Notes: generated from the letters alone by a model not told the origin. DNA of 64,000 bases from Acidobacteriaceae bacterium (GCA_003156805.1 PMHV01000025.1:55412-119411), one strand, 5' to 3'; positions 34,872 to 44,004 are shown, counted from the first letter of the stretch. Numbers and translations: made by a program.

Positions 34872-35468
34872 TCAACGCTTGCTGATCAGCACCTTGTACC
34901 GGAAGCACTTCACGCTGTGATCGTTGACCATGCCCACAGCCTGCATGAACGCGTAGCAGATGGTAGAGCCGACAAAGTTGAACCCGCGCTTCTTCAGGTC
35001 TTTGCTCATGGCATCGGATTCAGCGGTGCGCGCCGGAACCTGGCGCGGCAATCTCCAGGCATTGAGCCGCGGCTTGCCGCCAACAAACTGCCAGATGTAG
35101 CGGTCGAAGCTGCCGAATTCTTTCTGCACGCGAAGAAACGCTCGGGCATTTTTCACCGCCGAATCGATCTTCAGCCGGTTGCGCACGATTCCCGCGTCGT
35201 TCAGCAAGCGCTGTTTTTTGCGCCGGTCATAACGGGCAACCGCTCGCGGATCGAATCGATCGAAGGCGGCGCGATAATTCTCGCGCTTGTTGAGAATCGT
35301 TTCCCAGCTAAGCCCCGCCTGCGCGCCTTCCAGAATAAGAAACTCGAATAGCGTGCCGTCCCCGTGCGCAGGCACGCCCCATTCTTTGTCGTGATAGCCG
35401 ATCGCCAAGTCGCTGCACGCCCATGCGCAACGAGTAGGTGTTCGGCTGCTTCTCTTTTGGTTCGGCAT
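34872..35468 (-). CDS. tag: DNA-3-methyladenine glycosylase I
   Basis: 198 residues from ATG 35468. Removes 3-methyladenine from DNA. Tag signature: RCAWACSD near the N-terminus (zinc Cys), YHDKEWGVPAHGDGTLFEFL, LEGAQAGLSWETILNKRENY, and the C-terminal GFNFVGSTICYAFMQAVGMV followed by NDH, which supplies further zinc ligands. Reading to 35621 would add 51 residues unlike the family. Convergent with the hydroxylase operon. Confidence 0.93.
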   Translation of the reverse strand: MPNQKRSSRTPTRCAWACSDLAIGYHDKEWGVPAHGDGTLFEFLILEGAQAGLSWETILNKRENYRAAFDRFDPRAVARYDRRKKQRLLNDAGIVRNRLKIDSAVKNARAFLRVQKEFGSFDRYIWQFVGGKPRLNAWRLPRQVPARTAESDAMSKDLKKRGFNFVGSTICYAFMQAVGMVNDHSVKCFRYKVLISKR

Positions 35469-35894
35469 GTTTGACGATGCGCGGCCTCGCACCCAGGGCC
35501 TCGCAATCAGGGAAAGACACTCCAGCGGCTTCGGGTCCGACAGATTCTTGAGGGACCTCGCATCCATCAGCTTCTTCACGGGTGTAAACAGCCTGTCAGT
35601 TCGCTTTACATTGTGCAGCACACGACTGGCCCTTCATCTTAAGCCGCAAGGATAGGGCTTGCAAATTTGGCATGACCCAACATAGTCCCGCCTGCCACGC
35701 GTAACTTTCACATCCTACAGATGTTCCGCCCGATGTTCCGTTATGACCAAACGTGTGCTCCTTTTGTAACTTGGCACCGCCATTTACCCCCTCTAGAGTC
35801 AATACTACAAAAGCGGCGACTGGCACGCCTTTCGGCCCATTGCGTGCATCTAACAGCATGGAAGCGCCTCTGGCCATGGTTGGGAGTGAATTTT

Positions 35895-36923
35895 TTGGAT
35901 TCTTCTGGCACGAAATACTCGCACGCCATTTTTCGGCTCGCTCTGCTTCTGGCCGCCGGGGCCTTCGCGTCTCAGGTTTCGGCGCAAGATTCCTATGCAA
36001 CCCCTGCGCCAGCTTATGCAACCGACGCTGCCAGCCTCAGTTCCTATGACGCTCCGGCCACTTCCGCCGATGATCAGTCCAACGCGCTGCTCACCATCCA
36101 CAAGCGCGTGGATGAGGTCAACGTCCTGTTCATCGCCACCGATAAGCACGGCAAGTTTGTCCGCGACCTGAATCAGGCCGACTTCTCCATTCTCGACGAT
36201 CACAAGCCGCCGCAGGCCATCATCAATTTCCACCGCGAAACCGATCTGCCTCTGCATCTGGGCTTGCTGGTCGATGTGAGCGGATCGGTGCACAGCCGCT
36301 TCGATTTCGAGCAAAACGCAGCGATCAGCTTTTTACAGCACGCCGTCCGCGCCGGGTACGACAAAGCCTTCGTCGTCGGCTTCAACACGCAGAGCCAGAT
36401 GACGCAGGATTTCACCGATAATGTGCAGTTGCTCTCCACCGGCATTCACAACATGCGCGATGGCGGCGGCACTGCTCTGTACGACGCCATCTACAAGGCT
36501 TGCCGGGAAAAATTACTGAAAGACCGGCCGGATCATCCGGTGCGCAAGGCCATCGTGATCATCAGCGACGGCGAAGACAATCAGAGCGAAATCACCCGGT
36601 CGCAGGCCATCGAGATGGCGCAGCGCGCCGAAGTCATCATCTACGCCGTTTCCACCGACGACAGCGGCCTGATTCTCCGCGGCGACAAAGTTCTCGAGCA
36701 GATTGCGGAAGCCACCGGCGGACGCGCTTTCTTCCCCTACAAGATGAAGGACATCACGCACTCGTTCGCGGCCATCGAAGACGAACTGCGCAGCCAGTAC
36801 GTGGTCTCCTACAAGCCCGCCGACTTCGACGCCGACGGCCGCTACCGCTCCATTGAAATCTCCGCGCTGAGGAAAGATCTGCAAGTACGCGCCCGCAAAG
36901 GCTATTTCGCCCCGCAGCAGTAA
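35895..36923 (+). CDS. Secreted VWFA-related (acidobacterial) protein
   Basis: About 342 residues. The VWA domain has a MIDAS motif DVSGSVHSR (D-x-S-x-S), GGGTALYDAIYKA and IISDGEDNQSE, and ends with the acidobacterial extension SQYVVSYKP...RKGYF (VWFA-related TIGR03436 type). Before it, VDEVNVLFIATDKHGKFVRDL is the usual N-terminal sandwich. A signal peptide (AIFRLALLLAAGAFASQVSA) precedes. TTG 35895 is chosen because GGGAG lies eight bases upstream; GTG 35886 or ATG 35721 are alternatives. Probably metal-dependent adhesion; ligand unknown. Confidence 0.82.
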   Translation: MDSSGTKYSHAIFRLALLLAAGAFASQVSAQDSYATPAPAYATDAASLSSYDAPATSADDQSNALLTIHKRVDEVNVLFIATDKHGKFVRDLNQADFSILDDHKPPQAIINFHRETDLPLHLGLLVDVSGSVHSRFDFEQNAAISFLQHAVRAGYDKAFVVGFNTQSQMTQDFTDNVQLLSTGIHNMRDGGGTALYDAIYKACREKLLKDRPDHPVRKAIVIISDGEDNQSEITRSQAIEMAQRAEVIIYAVSTDDSGLILRGDKVLEQIAEATGGRAFFPYKMKDITHSFAAIEDELRSQYVVSYKPADFDADGRYRSIEISALRKDLQVRARKGYFAPQQ

Positions 36924-37028
36924 GAATTCCCGGAAGCTTACAGTTTGATTGTCATCCTGGGCAAAGAGGAAGGATATTGCGTAATCATCGCGCCTTACAG
37001 CCTTACGAGCGTCGTATCATAGATATTG

Positions 37029-37250
37029 ATGGCTTTCCCCATCAAAACCTGCAGCGTCTGCGGGGAAGAGTTCGAGCTGAAACCGGATAAACCTGGTTTC
37101 GCCAACCGCTGCCCGGAATGCAGTATCCCCGAAGCAACGGCGCCCGTCCCCCAGCGCCGCATGGACGCCGGCGAGCGCAAGACGGCGAGTGAAGCGAACC
37201 AGGCTCGGAAGCGAGCGATGCGCGACCTCCTGTACCGCAAGGACAGCTAG
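37029..37250 (+). CDS. Small zinc-ribbon protein
   Basis: 73 residues. CSVCGEEFELKPDKPGFANR followed by CPEC forms a clear two-knuckle zinc ribbon; the C-terminus is a basic helix (KTASEANQARKRAMRDLLYR). Probably nucleic-acid or protein binding. Starts at ATG 37029 (a TTG directly precedes it). No obvious operon partner. Confidence 0.7.
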   Translation: MAFPIKTCSVCGEEFELKPDKPGFANRCPECSIPEATAPVPQRRMDAGERKTASEANQARKRAMRDLLYRKDS

Positions 37251-37319
37251 CCGCTGTTAAAAATCGCCGGCAGCGGTTGCCACCGGCGACAAAGTTCGAA
37301 TCATTATTCCGCACGCAAA

Positions 37320-38399
37320 CTAGGCGGCTTTGCGTATTACTGGCGGATCAATCTTGTCCTGGTCGGATTTCGCTTCACGGGTAAAAGAAAGATTTGGGGC
37401 TCCCGTGCGCTCCAACATTTTCCGTTTTCTCCACCTGAGGAGAAAAGGGGCCAACGTGCCAAGGACGATTACCAGCACACCCAATGCAATCATGAGCGTA
37501 AAGGACCATGTTTTGGCGGTTTTAGTGGGTGTAGTGGCGGCTGCAGGAGGTGGGCTGACAGGTTCCGAGGACGAACTGTCGGTCGCGACAGGTGTAACGG
37601 CGGCTGCAGCAGGTGTGCTGGCAGCCTCTGAGGACGTGCTGGCAGTCGCAGCGGGGGCAGCGGTGGCTGCGGCAGCTGTTGCTGACCGTCTGCGAGGACG
37701 CGCCGCAGGTATGCTGGCGGTCTCCGCAGGGGTGGTGACAGTCGCGACGGGGGCAGCGACGTCCGCAGCGGGTGGGACCATAGTCTCTGCAGGTGTGACC
37801 ACAGTCGCATCGGGGGCAGCGGCTGCAGTGGCGGCCGGTGCGGGTGCGACCTCAGTCTCTGGAGGTGTGGCGACAGTCGCATCGGGTGGGGTGGCGGCTG
37901 TAGCGGGCGTGGCGCCGGTCTCCGCAGGTGGAGTAGCGGCCGCAGCGGGCGTGACCGCAGTCTGCGCAGGTGGGCTGGTAGTGTCGGCGGGTACAGTAGC
38001 GGCTGCAGCAGGTGGGACGGCAGTGTCCGAAGGCGTGCTGGCAGTCGCGGCGGGTGCGGCGGCGGATGCAGCCGCGGGTGCAGCGGCACAATGTTCGGAG
38101 ATCATGTTCAGTTCGGTCACGGCAAAGCTGTTAGCGGCAGCGGCGGAACTTGCGTCACTTGCTGTGTGTCCGATGAGGGTTACGTCATGGCCCAGATGTG
38201 GCTTGAGATCCACACTGCTGGCGCCGACCTTGAAAACGTGGCCCGTGTTGTCTTCTACAACGGTGTAATTGCCATCCGAGCCGCCCAGGCAACCCTTAAT
38301 GCTGGTCTGGTCTGTATTGGTGCCTGGCGCTGGACTCTGTGCAAACGCCAGAGCGGCCAGCAGGGCCGGTACAACGATCAACAGGAATGCTCTCTTCAT
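37320..38399 (-). CDS. Secreted/anchored protein with DUF5818-like domain and Ala/Thr/Pro-rich stalk
   Basis: 359 residues from ATG 38399 (GGAGG at good distance). Signal peptide (AFLLIVVPALLAALAFAQ). A small N-terminal domain, SIKGCLGGSDGNYTVVEDNT then GHDVTLIGHT, matches the beta-barrel often found in acidobacterial secreted proteins. Residues ~115-300 are low-complexity (TPPAETGATPATAATPPDAT type). A C-terminal helix (LMIALGVLVIVLGTLAPFLL) plus RWRKRKM anchors it in the membrane. The stalk resembles a cell-surface spacer; function unknown. The complementary strand is open over the repeat region but is a shadow. Confidence 0.68.
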   Translation of the reverse strand: MKRAFLLIVVPALLAALAFAQSPAPGTNTDQTSIKGCLGGSDGNYTVVEDNTGHVFKVGASSVDLKPHLGHDVTLIGHTASDASSAAAANSFAVTELNMISEHCAAAPAAASAAAPAATASTPSDTAVPPAAAATVPADTTSPPAQTAVTPAAAATPPAETGATPATAATPPDATVATPPETEVAPAPAATAAAAPDATVVTPAETMVPPAADVAAPVATVTTPAETASIPAARPRRRSATAAAATAAPAATASTSSEAASTPAAAAVTPVATDSSSSEPVSPPPAAATTPTKTAKTWSFTLMIALGVLVIVLGTLAPFLLRWRKRKMLERTGAPNLSFTREAKSDQDKIDPPVIRKAA

Positions 38400-38904
38400 G
38401 GAATCCTCCGAAGAACCTCGACTTGCAGCGGTGTGAAATTTCGCTTGGGATTTAAATTCTGCTTCCGATTCTGATGTCGAACCCTCGGGGCTTTCGGGCT
38501 CCGGCCTGAGAACTTGGAGCATCCAGGGAAACACTGCAATCCTATTCGACAAGAACCTTGGTGTCTGTGCCAAACCGCTCACATATGAACTTAAAAAGAG
38601 GCGAATCAATTTAAAGTGGATTTGGGGAAACTGACCGCTGCCCCTGCTCCGGTTCGTTTGCGCCTGCGCTTTCACTGTGCTAACGTCCCATTGATTCAGA
38701 GATCAAGATTCCGAGATCATGATTCCGGGATCAAGGCTTCGCTATTTCCGGTAGTGGTGCGGTTTGATTCTCGCCGGCGGCTGCAATGCTCGCGAGATCC
38801 CTCGCCCCGCTGGTGAAAACGCGGAGCTTCGGGACGACAGCTCAACAAGAAAGAGTCGAATTCAACAAACTGCACCACTGCCCTAATTTCCCAAGGAGAC
38901 ACTC
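38400..38904. other. Gene-free spacer with a 14-bp repeat
   Basis: No supported gene in 505 bp between divergent genes. At ~38700-38741 three 14-bp units occur (AGATCAAGATTCCG, AGATCATGATTCCG, then a diverged copy). Promoters for both flanking genes should be here. Confidence 0.5.
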
Positions 38905-39453
38905 ATGGTCGGCATCATCTTTCTCGCAATCCTGGTTGTCATCGCCGTCGTGCTCATCGGCATGTACAACGCCCTGGTGCAGTTGCGCGTGCGCTGCGAC
39001 TCGGCCTGGTCCGACATTGATGTGCAGCTCAAACGCCGCCACGACCTCATCCCCAACCTGGTCGAGACCGTGAAAGGCTACGCGGCGCACGAAAAAGGCA
39101 CGTTCGAAAACATTGCCAAGTTCCGCTCGCTGGCCATGCAAGCCACCACGCCTGAGGGCAAAGCCGTGGCTGAGAATCAGCTGACCGGCGCGCTGAAAAG
39201 CCTGTTCGCTGTGGCGGAGAATTATCCCGAGCTGAAAGCTTCGGAAGAATTCACGCAGCTGCAGGGTTCGCTGAGCCAGACCGAAGATTCGATTCAGAAC
39301 TCGCGCCGCTATTACAATGCCGTGGTTCGCGATTTGAATACCAAGATTCAGTCGTTCCCGACGAACATTCTGGCCGGCATGTTCAATTTCACGGCGCGCC
39401 AGTTCTTCGAAACCACCGACGCCGACCGCGAGCCGGTCGCCGTGAATTTCTGA
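38905..39453 (+). CDS. LemA family protein
   Basis: 182 residues. N-terminal membrane helix (IIFLAILVVIAVVLIGMYNA) followed by the helical LemA core: WSDIDVQLKRRHDLIPNLVE, TVKGYAAHE, and NSRRYYNAVVRDLNTKIQSF with NILAGMFNF. Function of the family is unclear; it is often encoded with a DUF2207/TPM-type membrane protein, as here (next gene 5 bp away). AAGGAGA lies just upstream of the start. Confidence 0.93.
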   Translation: MVGIIFLAILVVIAVVLIGMYNALVQLRVRCDSAWSDIDVQLKRRHDLIPNLVETVKGYAAHEKGTFENIAKFRSLAMQATTPEGKAVAENQLTGALKSLFAVAENYPELKASEEFTQLQGSLSQTEDSIQNSRRYYNAVVRDLNTKIQSFPTNILAGMFNFTARQFFETTDADREPVAVNF

Positions 39454-39458
39454 GACGT

Positions 39459-41225
39459 ATGGCGAAGCGCACACTCGCTAAAGTTTCGATCTGGCTTGCG
39501 CTGGCAATTTGGACTGTTGCCGTTCCGCTGCCGGCATCAGCCAAATCCTGGCGCATCTCCGACTTTCAAGATTCGATCACCGTCGCCGGCGACGGCAGCG
39601 CCGTGGTCAATGAACGCATCACGCTGGTTTTTGCGGGCGAGTTCCACGGCATTCACCGCACCATTCCCATTGAATACCCGGGCCCGAACGGCACGAATTA
39701 CCAACTGTTCATCGACATCACCAGCATTACCGACGACAGCGGCAACCAGCTCAAATACGATTCATCGACCTCCGGCGCTTATCGCGATCTGAAGATCTAC
39801 ATTCCCAATGCCAGCGACGCGACTCGCACCGTGGAAATCGCCTATCGGGTGCGCAACGGCACGCGCTTCTTCCCGGACTATGACGAGTTTTACTGGAACG
39901 TCACCGGCAACGATTGGCCCGTGCCCATCGAGCACGCGGAAGCTACGGTTCACTTTCCGCCCAATGCTGCCGGTTCCCTGCGCGTGCAGGCTTTCACCGG
40001 CGTCTACGGATCGAGTGAGAAGAACGCGACCGCCAGCGCTAACGGCGCGGACGCTCAATTCGAAACCAGCGCGCCCTTGCCCATGCGCGGCGGCATGACC
40101 ATCGACGTCTATATCGCCAAAGGCATTCTCAAAGCGCCGGGAGCGCTGACCAAACTATTCTGGTTCCTCGGCAGCAATCCTATTGTTTTTCTTCCGCTGG
40201 CAACTTTCGCCGTGATGTTCGGGCTGTGGTGGTTCGCGGGCCGCGACCCCGATCCTGGCATGTCAGTCGCGCCCATGTATGGGCCGCCGAAAGATATTTC
40301 TCCCGCCGAAGCCGGAACGCTGCTCAACGACAGCATTCATCCCCGCGATATCACTTCGACCATGGTCGATCTGGCGGTGCGCGGCTACATCAAGATTGAA
40401 GAAACTGCCGACAAAGGTCTCGTCTTCAATCACAAAGATTACATTTTCCATTCGCTGAAGCCGGTTGCGGAATGGAAAAACAGCGATCTCGCTCCGCACG
40501 AGCGCGTGATGCTTGAGAACGTCTTCGCCGCAGGCCCGGAAACGCGCCTCTCCAGCCTGAAGAACCGCTTTTACACTGCCGTGCCCATCATCCGCGAAGA
40601 CATCATGTCGCAGTTGAAAAGCAAGGGCATCTACCTGCTCGATCCCGAATCCGCCAACGGATACAGCGTGGTCGCGGCCGGCGTAATTCTCATGTTCTTC
40701 GCCGTCTTGCAATTGTTCCATGTCGCAGACTTTCTGAATTCCATTCCGCTGATCGTCTTGTGCGTTGCCATCTCGGGCGTGATCTGGTGGCTGTTCGCCC
40801 GCGTGATGAGCGCCAAGACCGTCAAAGGCGCGCGCACCCGCATCGAAGTGCTCGGCTTTCAGGAGTTCATGAACCGCGTGGACGCCGAACGCCTCAAGGT
40901 GATGCCGCCCACTACGTTCGAAAAATTTCTTCCCTACGCGATGGCGCTCGGCGTGGAACACCACTGGGCGCAGGCCTTCGCCGGCATTGTGAAAGATCCG
41001 CCAAGCTGGTACGCCGCGCCCGGCGGATACCCGTCCGGCATGGCTTTCAACGCTCTGCTCTTCTCGAATTCGATGCATAGTATGGCGACGGATATGCATC
41101 AGGTGTTTGTCTCGGCTCCACGCGCCAGCTCAGGTGGTTCCGGCTGGGGCGGAGGAGGAGGGTTCGGTGGTGGCGGCGGATTTTCCGGTGGAGGCTTCGG
41201 CGGCGGCGGTGGTGGCGCCTTTTGA
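39459..41225 (+). CDS. DUF2207-family membrane protein
   Basis: 588 residues. A signal peptide (ending ASAKS) is followed by the DUF2207 extracellular domain with DFQDSITVAGDGSAVVNERI, TFAGEFHGIHRTIP-like (VFAGEFHGIHRTIPIEYPG) and GNDWPVPIEHAEATVHFP. Membrane segments near residues 235-255 and 405-450. The C-terminus is a glycine-rich tail (GGGGGFGGGGGFSGGGFGGG type), usual for this family. Partner of the LemA gene. Confidence 0.9.
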   Translation: MAKRTLAKVSIWLALAIWTVAVPLPASAKSWRISDFQDSITVAGDGSAVVNERITLVFAGEFHGIHRTIPIEYPGPNGTNYQLFIDITSITDDSGNQLKYDSSTSGAYRDLKIYIPNASDATRTVEIAYRVRNGTRFFPDYDEFYWNVTGNDWPVPIEHAEATVHFPPNAAGSLRVQAFTGVYGSSEKNATASANGADAQFETSAPLPMRGGMTIDVYIAKGILKAPGALTKLFWFLGSNPIVFLPLATFAVMFGLWWFAGRDPDPGMSVAPMYGPPKDISPAEAGTLLNDSIHPRDITSTMVDLAVRGYIKIEETADKGLVFNHKDYIFHSLKPVAEWKNSDLAPHERVMLENVFAAGPETRLSSLKNRFYTAVPIIREDIMSQLKSKGIYLLDPESANGYSVVAAGVILMFFAVLQLFHVADFLNSIPLIVLCVAISGVIWWLFARVMSAKTVKGARTRIEVLGFQEFMNRVDAERLKVMPPTTFEKFLPYAMALGVEHHWAQAFAGIVKDPPSWYAAPGGYPSGMAFNALLFSNSMHSMATDMHQVFVSAPRASSGGSGWGGGGGFGGGGGFSGGGFGGGGGGAF

Positions 41226-41266
41226 TCACTGGATCCAGTTTGCGCCAACCCCTCGGGCCAAACTTC

Positions 41267-41314
41267 TTTCAGAAAGCTCATTCCATCTCGTTTCTGAAAG
41301 CTCATTCCATTTCG
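41267..41314. repeat. 24-bp tandem duplication across the HtrA stop codon
   Basis: Two units, 41267-41290 and 41291-41314, two mismatches. Each contains AAAGCTCATTCCAT. The stop codon of the protease gene lies in the second; the first is a non-translated copy. Confidence 0.88.
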
Positions 41315-42846
41315 AAGCTGAGATAGGTGAGGCCGTCGTCGCGTTCGACCTGGAGGACGACGGGATCTCCGGTCTTCAAATCGTGAACCGCGGCGCGCAA
41401 CGTGTCCATCGAAGTGATGGGAATGGCGTTGAGCGAATGGATGACATCGCCGGTCTGCAAGCCTGTATCGGGCATGATGAGGTCCGCAGCGCGTCCGATT
41501 ACGATCACTCCCGAGGGAATGCGCAGTGAGCCGATTTGCGTCCGCAGATCGGCCGTGATGTCGATGGCGAGAACGCCCAGGCGCGGCACCAGGCTTTTGC
41601 CGGGATCGGCCGAGTCGAGAAGTTGATCGAGCGTGTCGCGATGCTCGATGGCAGGAATATAGAGAGTCTTCTTTTCGTTGCCGCGCAGGATCTCCAGCTT
41701 CAGCACTTCGTCCAGGCGATGAAGATACAAGGCTGACGAGAGCGCCGGCAAAGTTTCGATGCGGCGGTCGTCGGCGGTGAGAACAATATCCTGAATTTTG
41801 AGACCCGAGGTTGCGGCCGGCCCATCGGGCGTAACGTCGGCGATGATTACTCCCCAGTGCTGCGCGAGATGCAGGCCGTCCGCAAGCGTGGGCGTTATCT
41901 CCTGCGCGGCTGCGCCGATCTCCACACGATGAACGTGCCCGTACTTGCGCAAGCTGTGATAGACGAAATCCACAACGCGCGCGGGGATGGCAAAACCAAG
42001 GCCTTCACTGCCGCCGCCTGAAGAAAGAATAAAAGTGTTGATGCCGATCACGGACCCGGCGGTATCGACCAGCGGTCCGCCGCTGTTTCCGGGGTTGATG
42101 GGAGCATCGGTTTGGATGTAGGTCATGGACTTATCGGGATCGGGCTGGCGCTCGACAGCGCTGACCACTCCCATGGTGACGGAATTCTGCAAACCTTCCG
42201 GGCTGCCGATGGCGAACACGAGCTGGCCTACGCGGGGCCGGCGTTGGGTAAGCAGGGGAAGCGTGGGCAGGTCGGTTTCTTCTATCTTGAGCAGGGCAAG
42301 ATCGGTTTCTTTGTGCACTCCGACGAGACGCGCTTCGAGAATGTGGCGCTTTCCCACCGGGACGGCGCGACCGGTATCGCCGGGCAAGGGCAATGCTACG
42401 CGGATTCGTTGCGCGCCTTCGACCACATGCGCGTTGGTCATGATATAGCCGTTGGGATCGACGATCACTCCCGAGCCAACGGCGTGCTGGCGGACGATGA
42501 GCGCGGTCTGCGCGCGGCTTTCTTCGCGCACGGAGCCATAGCCGGTCACCAGAATCTGAACGACTGCGGGAGATACTTTGGCAGCAAGGCCTTCGAGCGC
42601 GTCGTTGAGTTGCACCAGGGCTGAAGGACCTTGCGCCGAGGCCGACTCTGCGAGCGCTGCCGACTTCTGGGCCTGCGCACTTGGAGCGGAGGCCGGCGCG
42701 GCGTTCTGAGCCGGTTGCTGCGCGAGCGCATAGGGCGCGAGCGTATAAGTAACGAGCACGTAGGTAACGAGCGGGCCGAAGACGAGAAGACCGGCAATCG
42801 GGCGCCGGCGCTTGGCGTGCGCGCGAGAGAGGAATAGACCGAGCAT
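41302..42846 (-). CDS. HtrA/DegP-type periplasmic serine protease
   Basis: 514 residues. Trypsin-like triad: His in MTNAHVVEG (~residue 140), Asp in HKETDLALLKI (~180), Ser in PGNSGGPLVD (~255). Two PDZ domains follow (~300-400 and ~415-510). The N-terminus has a signal-like stretch made of the pentapeptide repeat LVTYV-LVTYT-LAPYA. An Ala/Gln-rich linker follows. Periplasmic quality control. Its ribosome-binding region (AGGAGA) precedes ATG 42846. Confidence 0.92.
   Translation of the reverse strand: MLGLFLSRAHAKRRRPIAGLLVFGPLVTYVLVTYTLAPYALAQQPAQNAAPASAPSAQAQKSAALAESASAQGPSALVQLNDALEGLAAKVSPAVVQILVTGYGSVREESRAQTALIVRQHAVGSGVIVDPNGYIMTNAHVVEGAQRIRVALPLPGDTGRAVPVGKRHILEARLVGVHKETDLALLKIEETDLPTLPLLTQRRPRVGQLVFAIGSPEGLQNSVTMGVVSAVERQPDPDKSMTYIQTDAPINPGNSGGPLVDTAGSVIGINTFILSSGGGSEGLGFAIPARVVDFVYHSLRKYGHVHRVEIGAAAQEITPTLADGLHLAQHWGVIIADVTPDGPAATSGLKIQDIVLTADDRRIETLPALSSALYLHRLDEVLKLEILRGNEKKTLYIPAIEHRDTLDQLLDSADPGKSLVPRLGVLAIDITADLRTQIGSLRIPSGVIVIGRAADLIMPDTGLQTGDVIHSLNAIPITSMDTLRAAVHDLKTGDPVVLQVERDDGLTYLSFEME
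42725..42784. repeat. 15-bp tandem repeat in the HtrA signal region
   Basis: Four units at 42725, 42740, 42755 and 42770; AGCGTATAAGTAACG and AGCACGTAGGTAACG are adjacent. They encode the pentapeptide repeat of the protease N-terminus. Confidence 0.85.
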
Positions 42847-43034
42847 GAGTTAGCTCTCCTGGGAAGAAGAAGCTTCTATTTGACGGTAGCATGACGGGCT
42901 CGGTTGCAGGGTAAAGCTCCATCAGCGCACGGTTGCTTACGACAGGTCCGCGCTGGCTTGAACCCCTGTGAATTTCTGACTGCGAAAACGCTCTCCCCGT
43001 TACCCAAACGGCTCCCGTTGGCTCGTTTCGTTTT

Positions 43035-43248
43035 GGGAGGGAGGCTGCCTCCCCTCCCCCCCATTTTCTAAAATATCTGGACTCAACACCTTAGCGGGAA
43101 ATTCGCCGCAAAGTACTGATGTCAAATCATTTAGATATTAAGTTCTTTAAAACCAATGACTTAGGGGCGCATGGTGGGCTCGCCTGAGCGTCATGGCCTC
43201 GACCATCATTGCCTAAGTGGCGGGCTGTGGGCAAGGTTAGATGTCACA
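43035..43248 (+). repeat. Dispersed non-coding element, copy 3
   Basis: Begins with a GGGAGGGAGGC / GCCTCCCCTCCC hairpin and C-rich tract. The 90-bp core (43063-43152) differs from copy 2 at two positions. CCTCGACCATCAT and GCAAGGTTAGATGTCACA (43231-43248) close it. The left AAATAAAG block of copies 1 and 2 is absent. VapB starts 68 bp downstream, same strand. Confidence 0.85.
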
Positions 43249-43315
43249 TCGGACCTGTGGATCGCGGCCGGTTGAAAACTCAGGCTTCCGGCCTGCTTCG
43301 TGCTAAAGTTTGGTC

Positions 43316-43558
43316 ATGGAGATCAGGGTAAATGTTCCCGACGAACTGGCTGCGCAGGCGCAAGCTCGCGGCGTGCCGGTGGAGGAGTATGTCGAAGAGC
43401 TTCTGGCCCAGCAGGTGACTTCGGTCCCGACTGGGCGGCAATCGCGAACGCCGGAACAAATTCGCGCATGGCTCGACTCCCTGGCACAGTTCTCCGAAAA
43501 GATTCCGCCGCTGCCCGATACCATTTCGCGTGAATGGATTTATCAGGACCACGACTAG
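43316..43558 (+). CDS. VapB-type antitoxin
   Basis: 80 residues from ATG 43316. The N-terminus (MEIRVNVPDELAAQAQARGV, then PVEEYVEELLAQQ) is a ribbon-helix-helix-like DNA-binding part; the C-terminus (AWLDSLAQFSEKIPPLPDT) would wrap the toxin. The stop directly abuts the VapC start. TTG 43310 is an alternative start. Confidence 0.75.
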   Translation: MEIRVNVPDELAAQAQARGVPVEEYVEELLAQQVTSVPTGRQSRTPEQIRAWLDSLAQFSEKIPPLPDTISREWIYQDHD

Positions 43559-44004
43559 ATGGCCATCGCCTCGTGTTTAGTCGACACGAATATCCTGCTC
43601 CGCATCGCGAGACGTTCTGATCCGCAACACGGACTCATCGATGCCGCTCTTACCAAATTGGCATGGGACGGAACAACTCTGTACTACACGCACCAGAATA
43701 TCGCCGAACTGTGGAACGTGACGACACGGCCCGTCGCCCGCAATGGCTTTGGGTTGACGGCCGCCGAAGCGGAGCACGAAGTCCGCGTGATCGATGCGGG
43801 CATGACCTTTTGCCGGACAACGAGGCTGTTTATCTGGAGTGGCGCAGGATCGTCGCGAAGCACTCCGTCTCAGGAGTTCAGGTGTATGACGCTCGCCTCG
43901 CGGCCGCCATGCTCGTCCACGGCATCGGCCACGTACTAACGCTGAACGTTGCCGACTTCAGCCGTTACAGCGGCGTCGTGGCAATACACCCAAGTAGCGT
44001 CTAG
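43559..44004 (+). pseudogene. VapC-type PIN ribonuclease toxin with frameshift
   Basis: The first frame (43559 to ~43811) gives CLVDTNILLRIARRSD and NIAELWNVTTRPVARNGFGL, i.e. the first Asp and the Glu of a PIN domain. The second frame (from ~43810 to 44004) gives LPDNEAVYLEWRRIVAKHSV, GVQVYDARLAAAM with the third acidic residue, and LTLNVADFSRYSG. They join at a short T run (43808-43811): one missing T restores M-T-F-L-P-D. The shift could be a real mutation, phase variation or a sequencing/assembly error. Together the halves make a normal-length PIN toxin (~148 residues). Confidence 0.8.

Noticed and set aside
37330..38268. Long open frame on the plus strand opposite the Ala/Thr/Pro-rich protein.
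   Set aside because: Its low-complexity Ala/Val/Gly composition mirrors the repeats of the true minus-strand gene, which has a signal peptide, RBS and C-terminal anchor.
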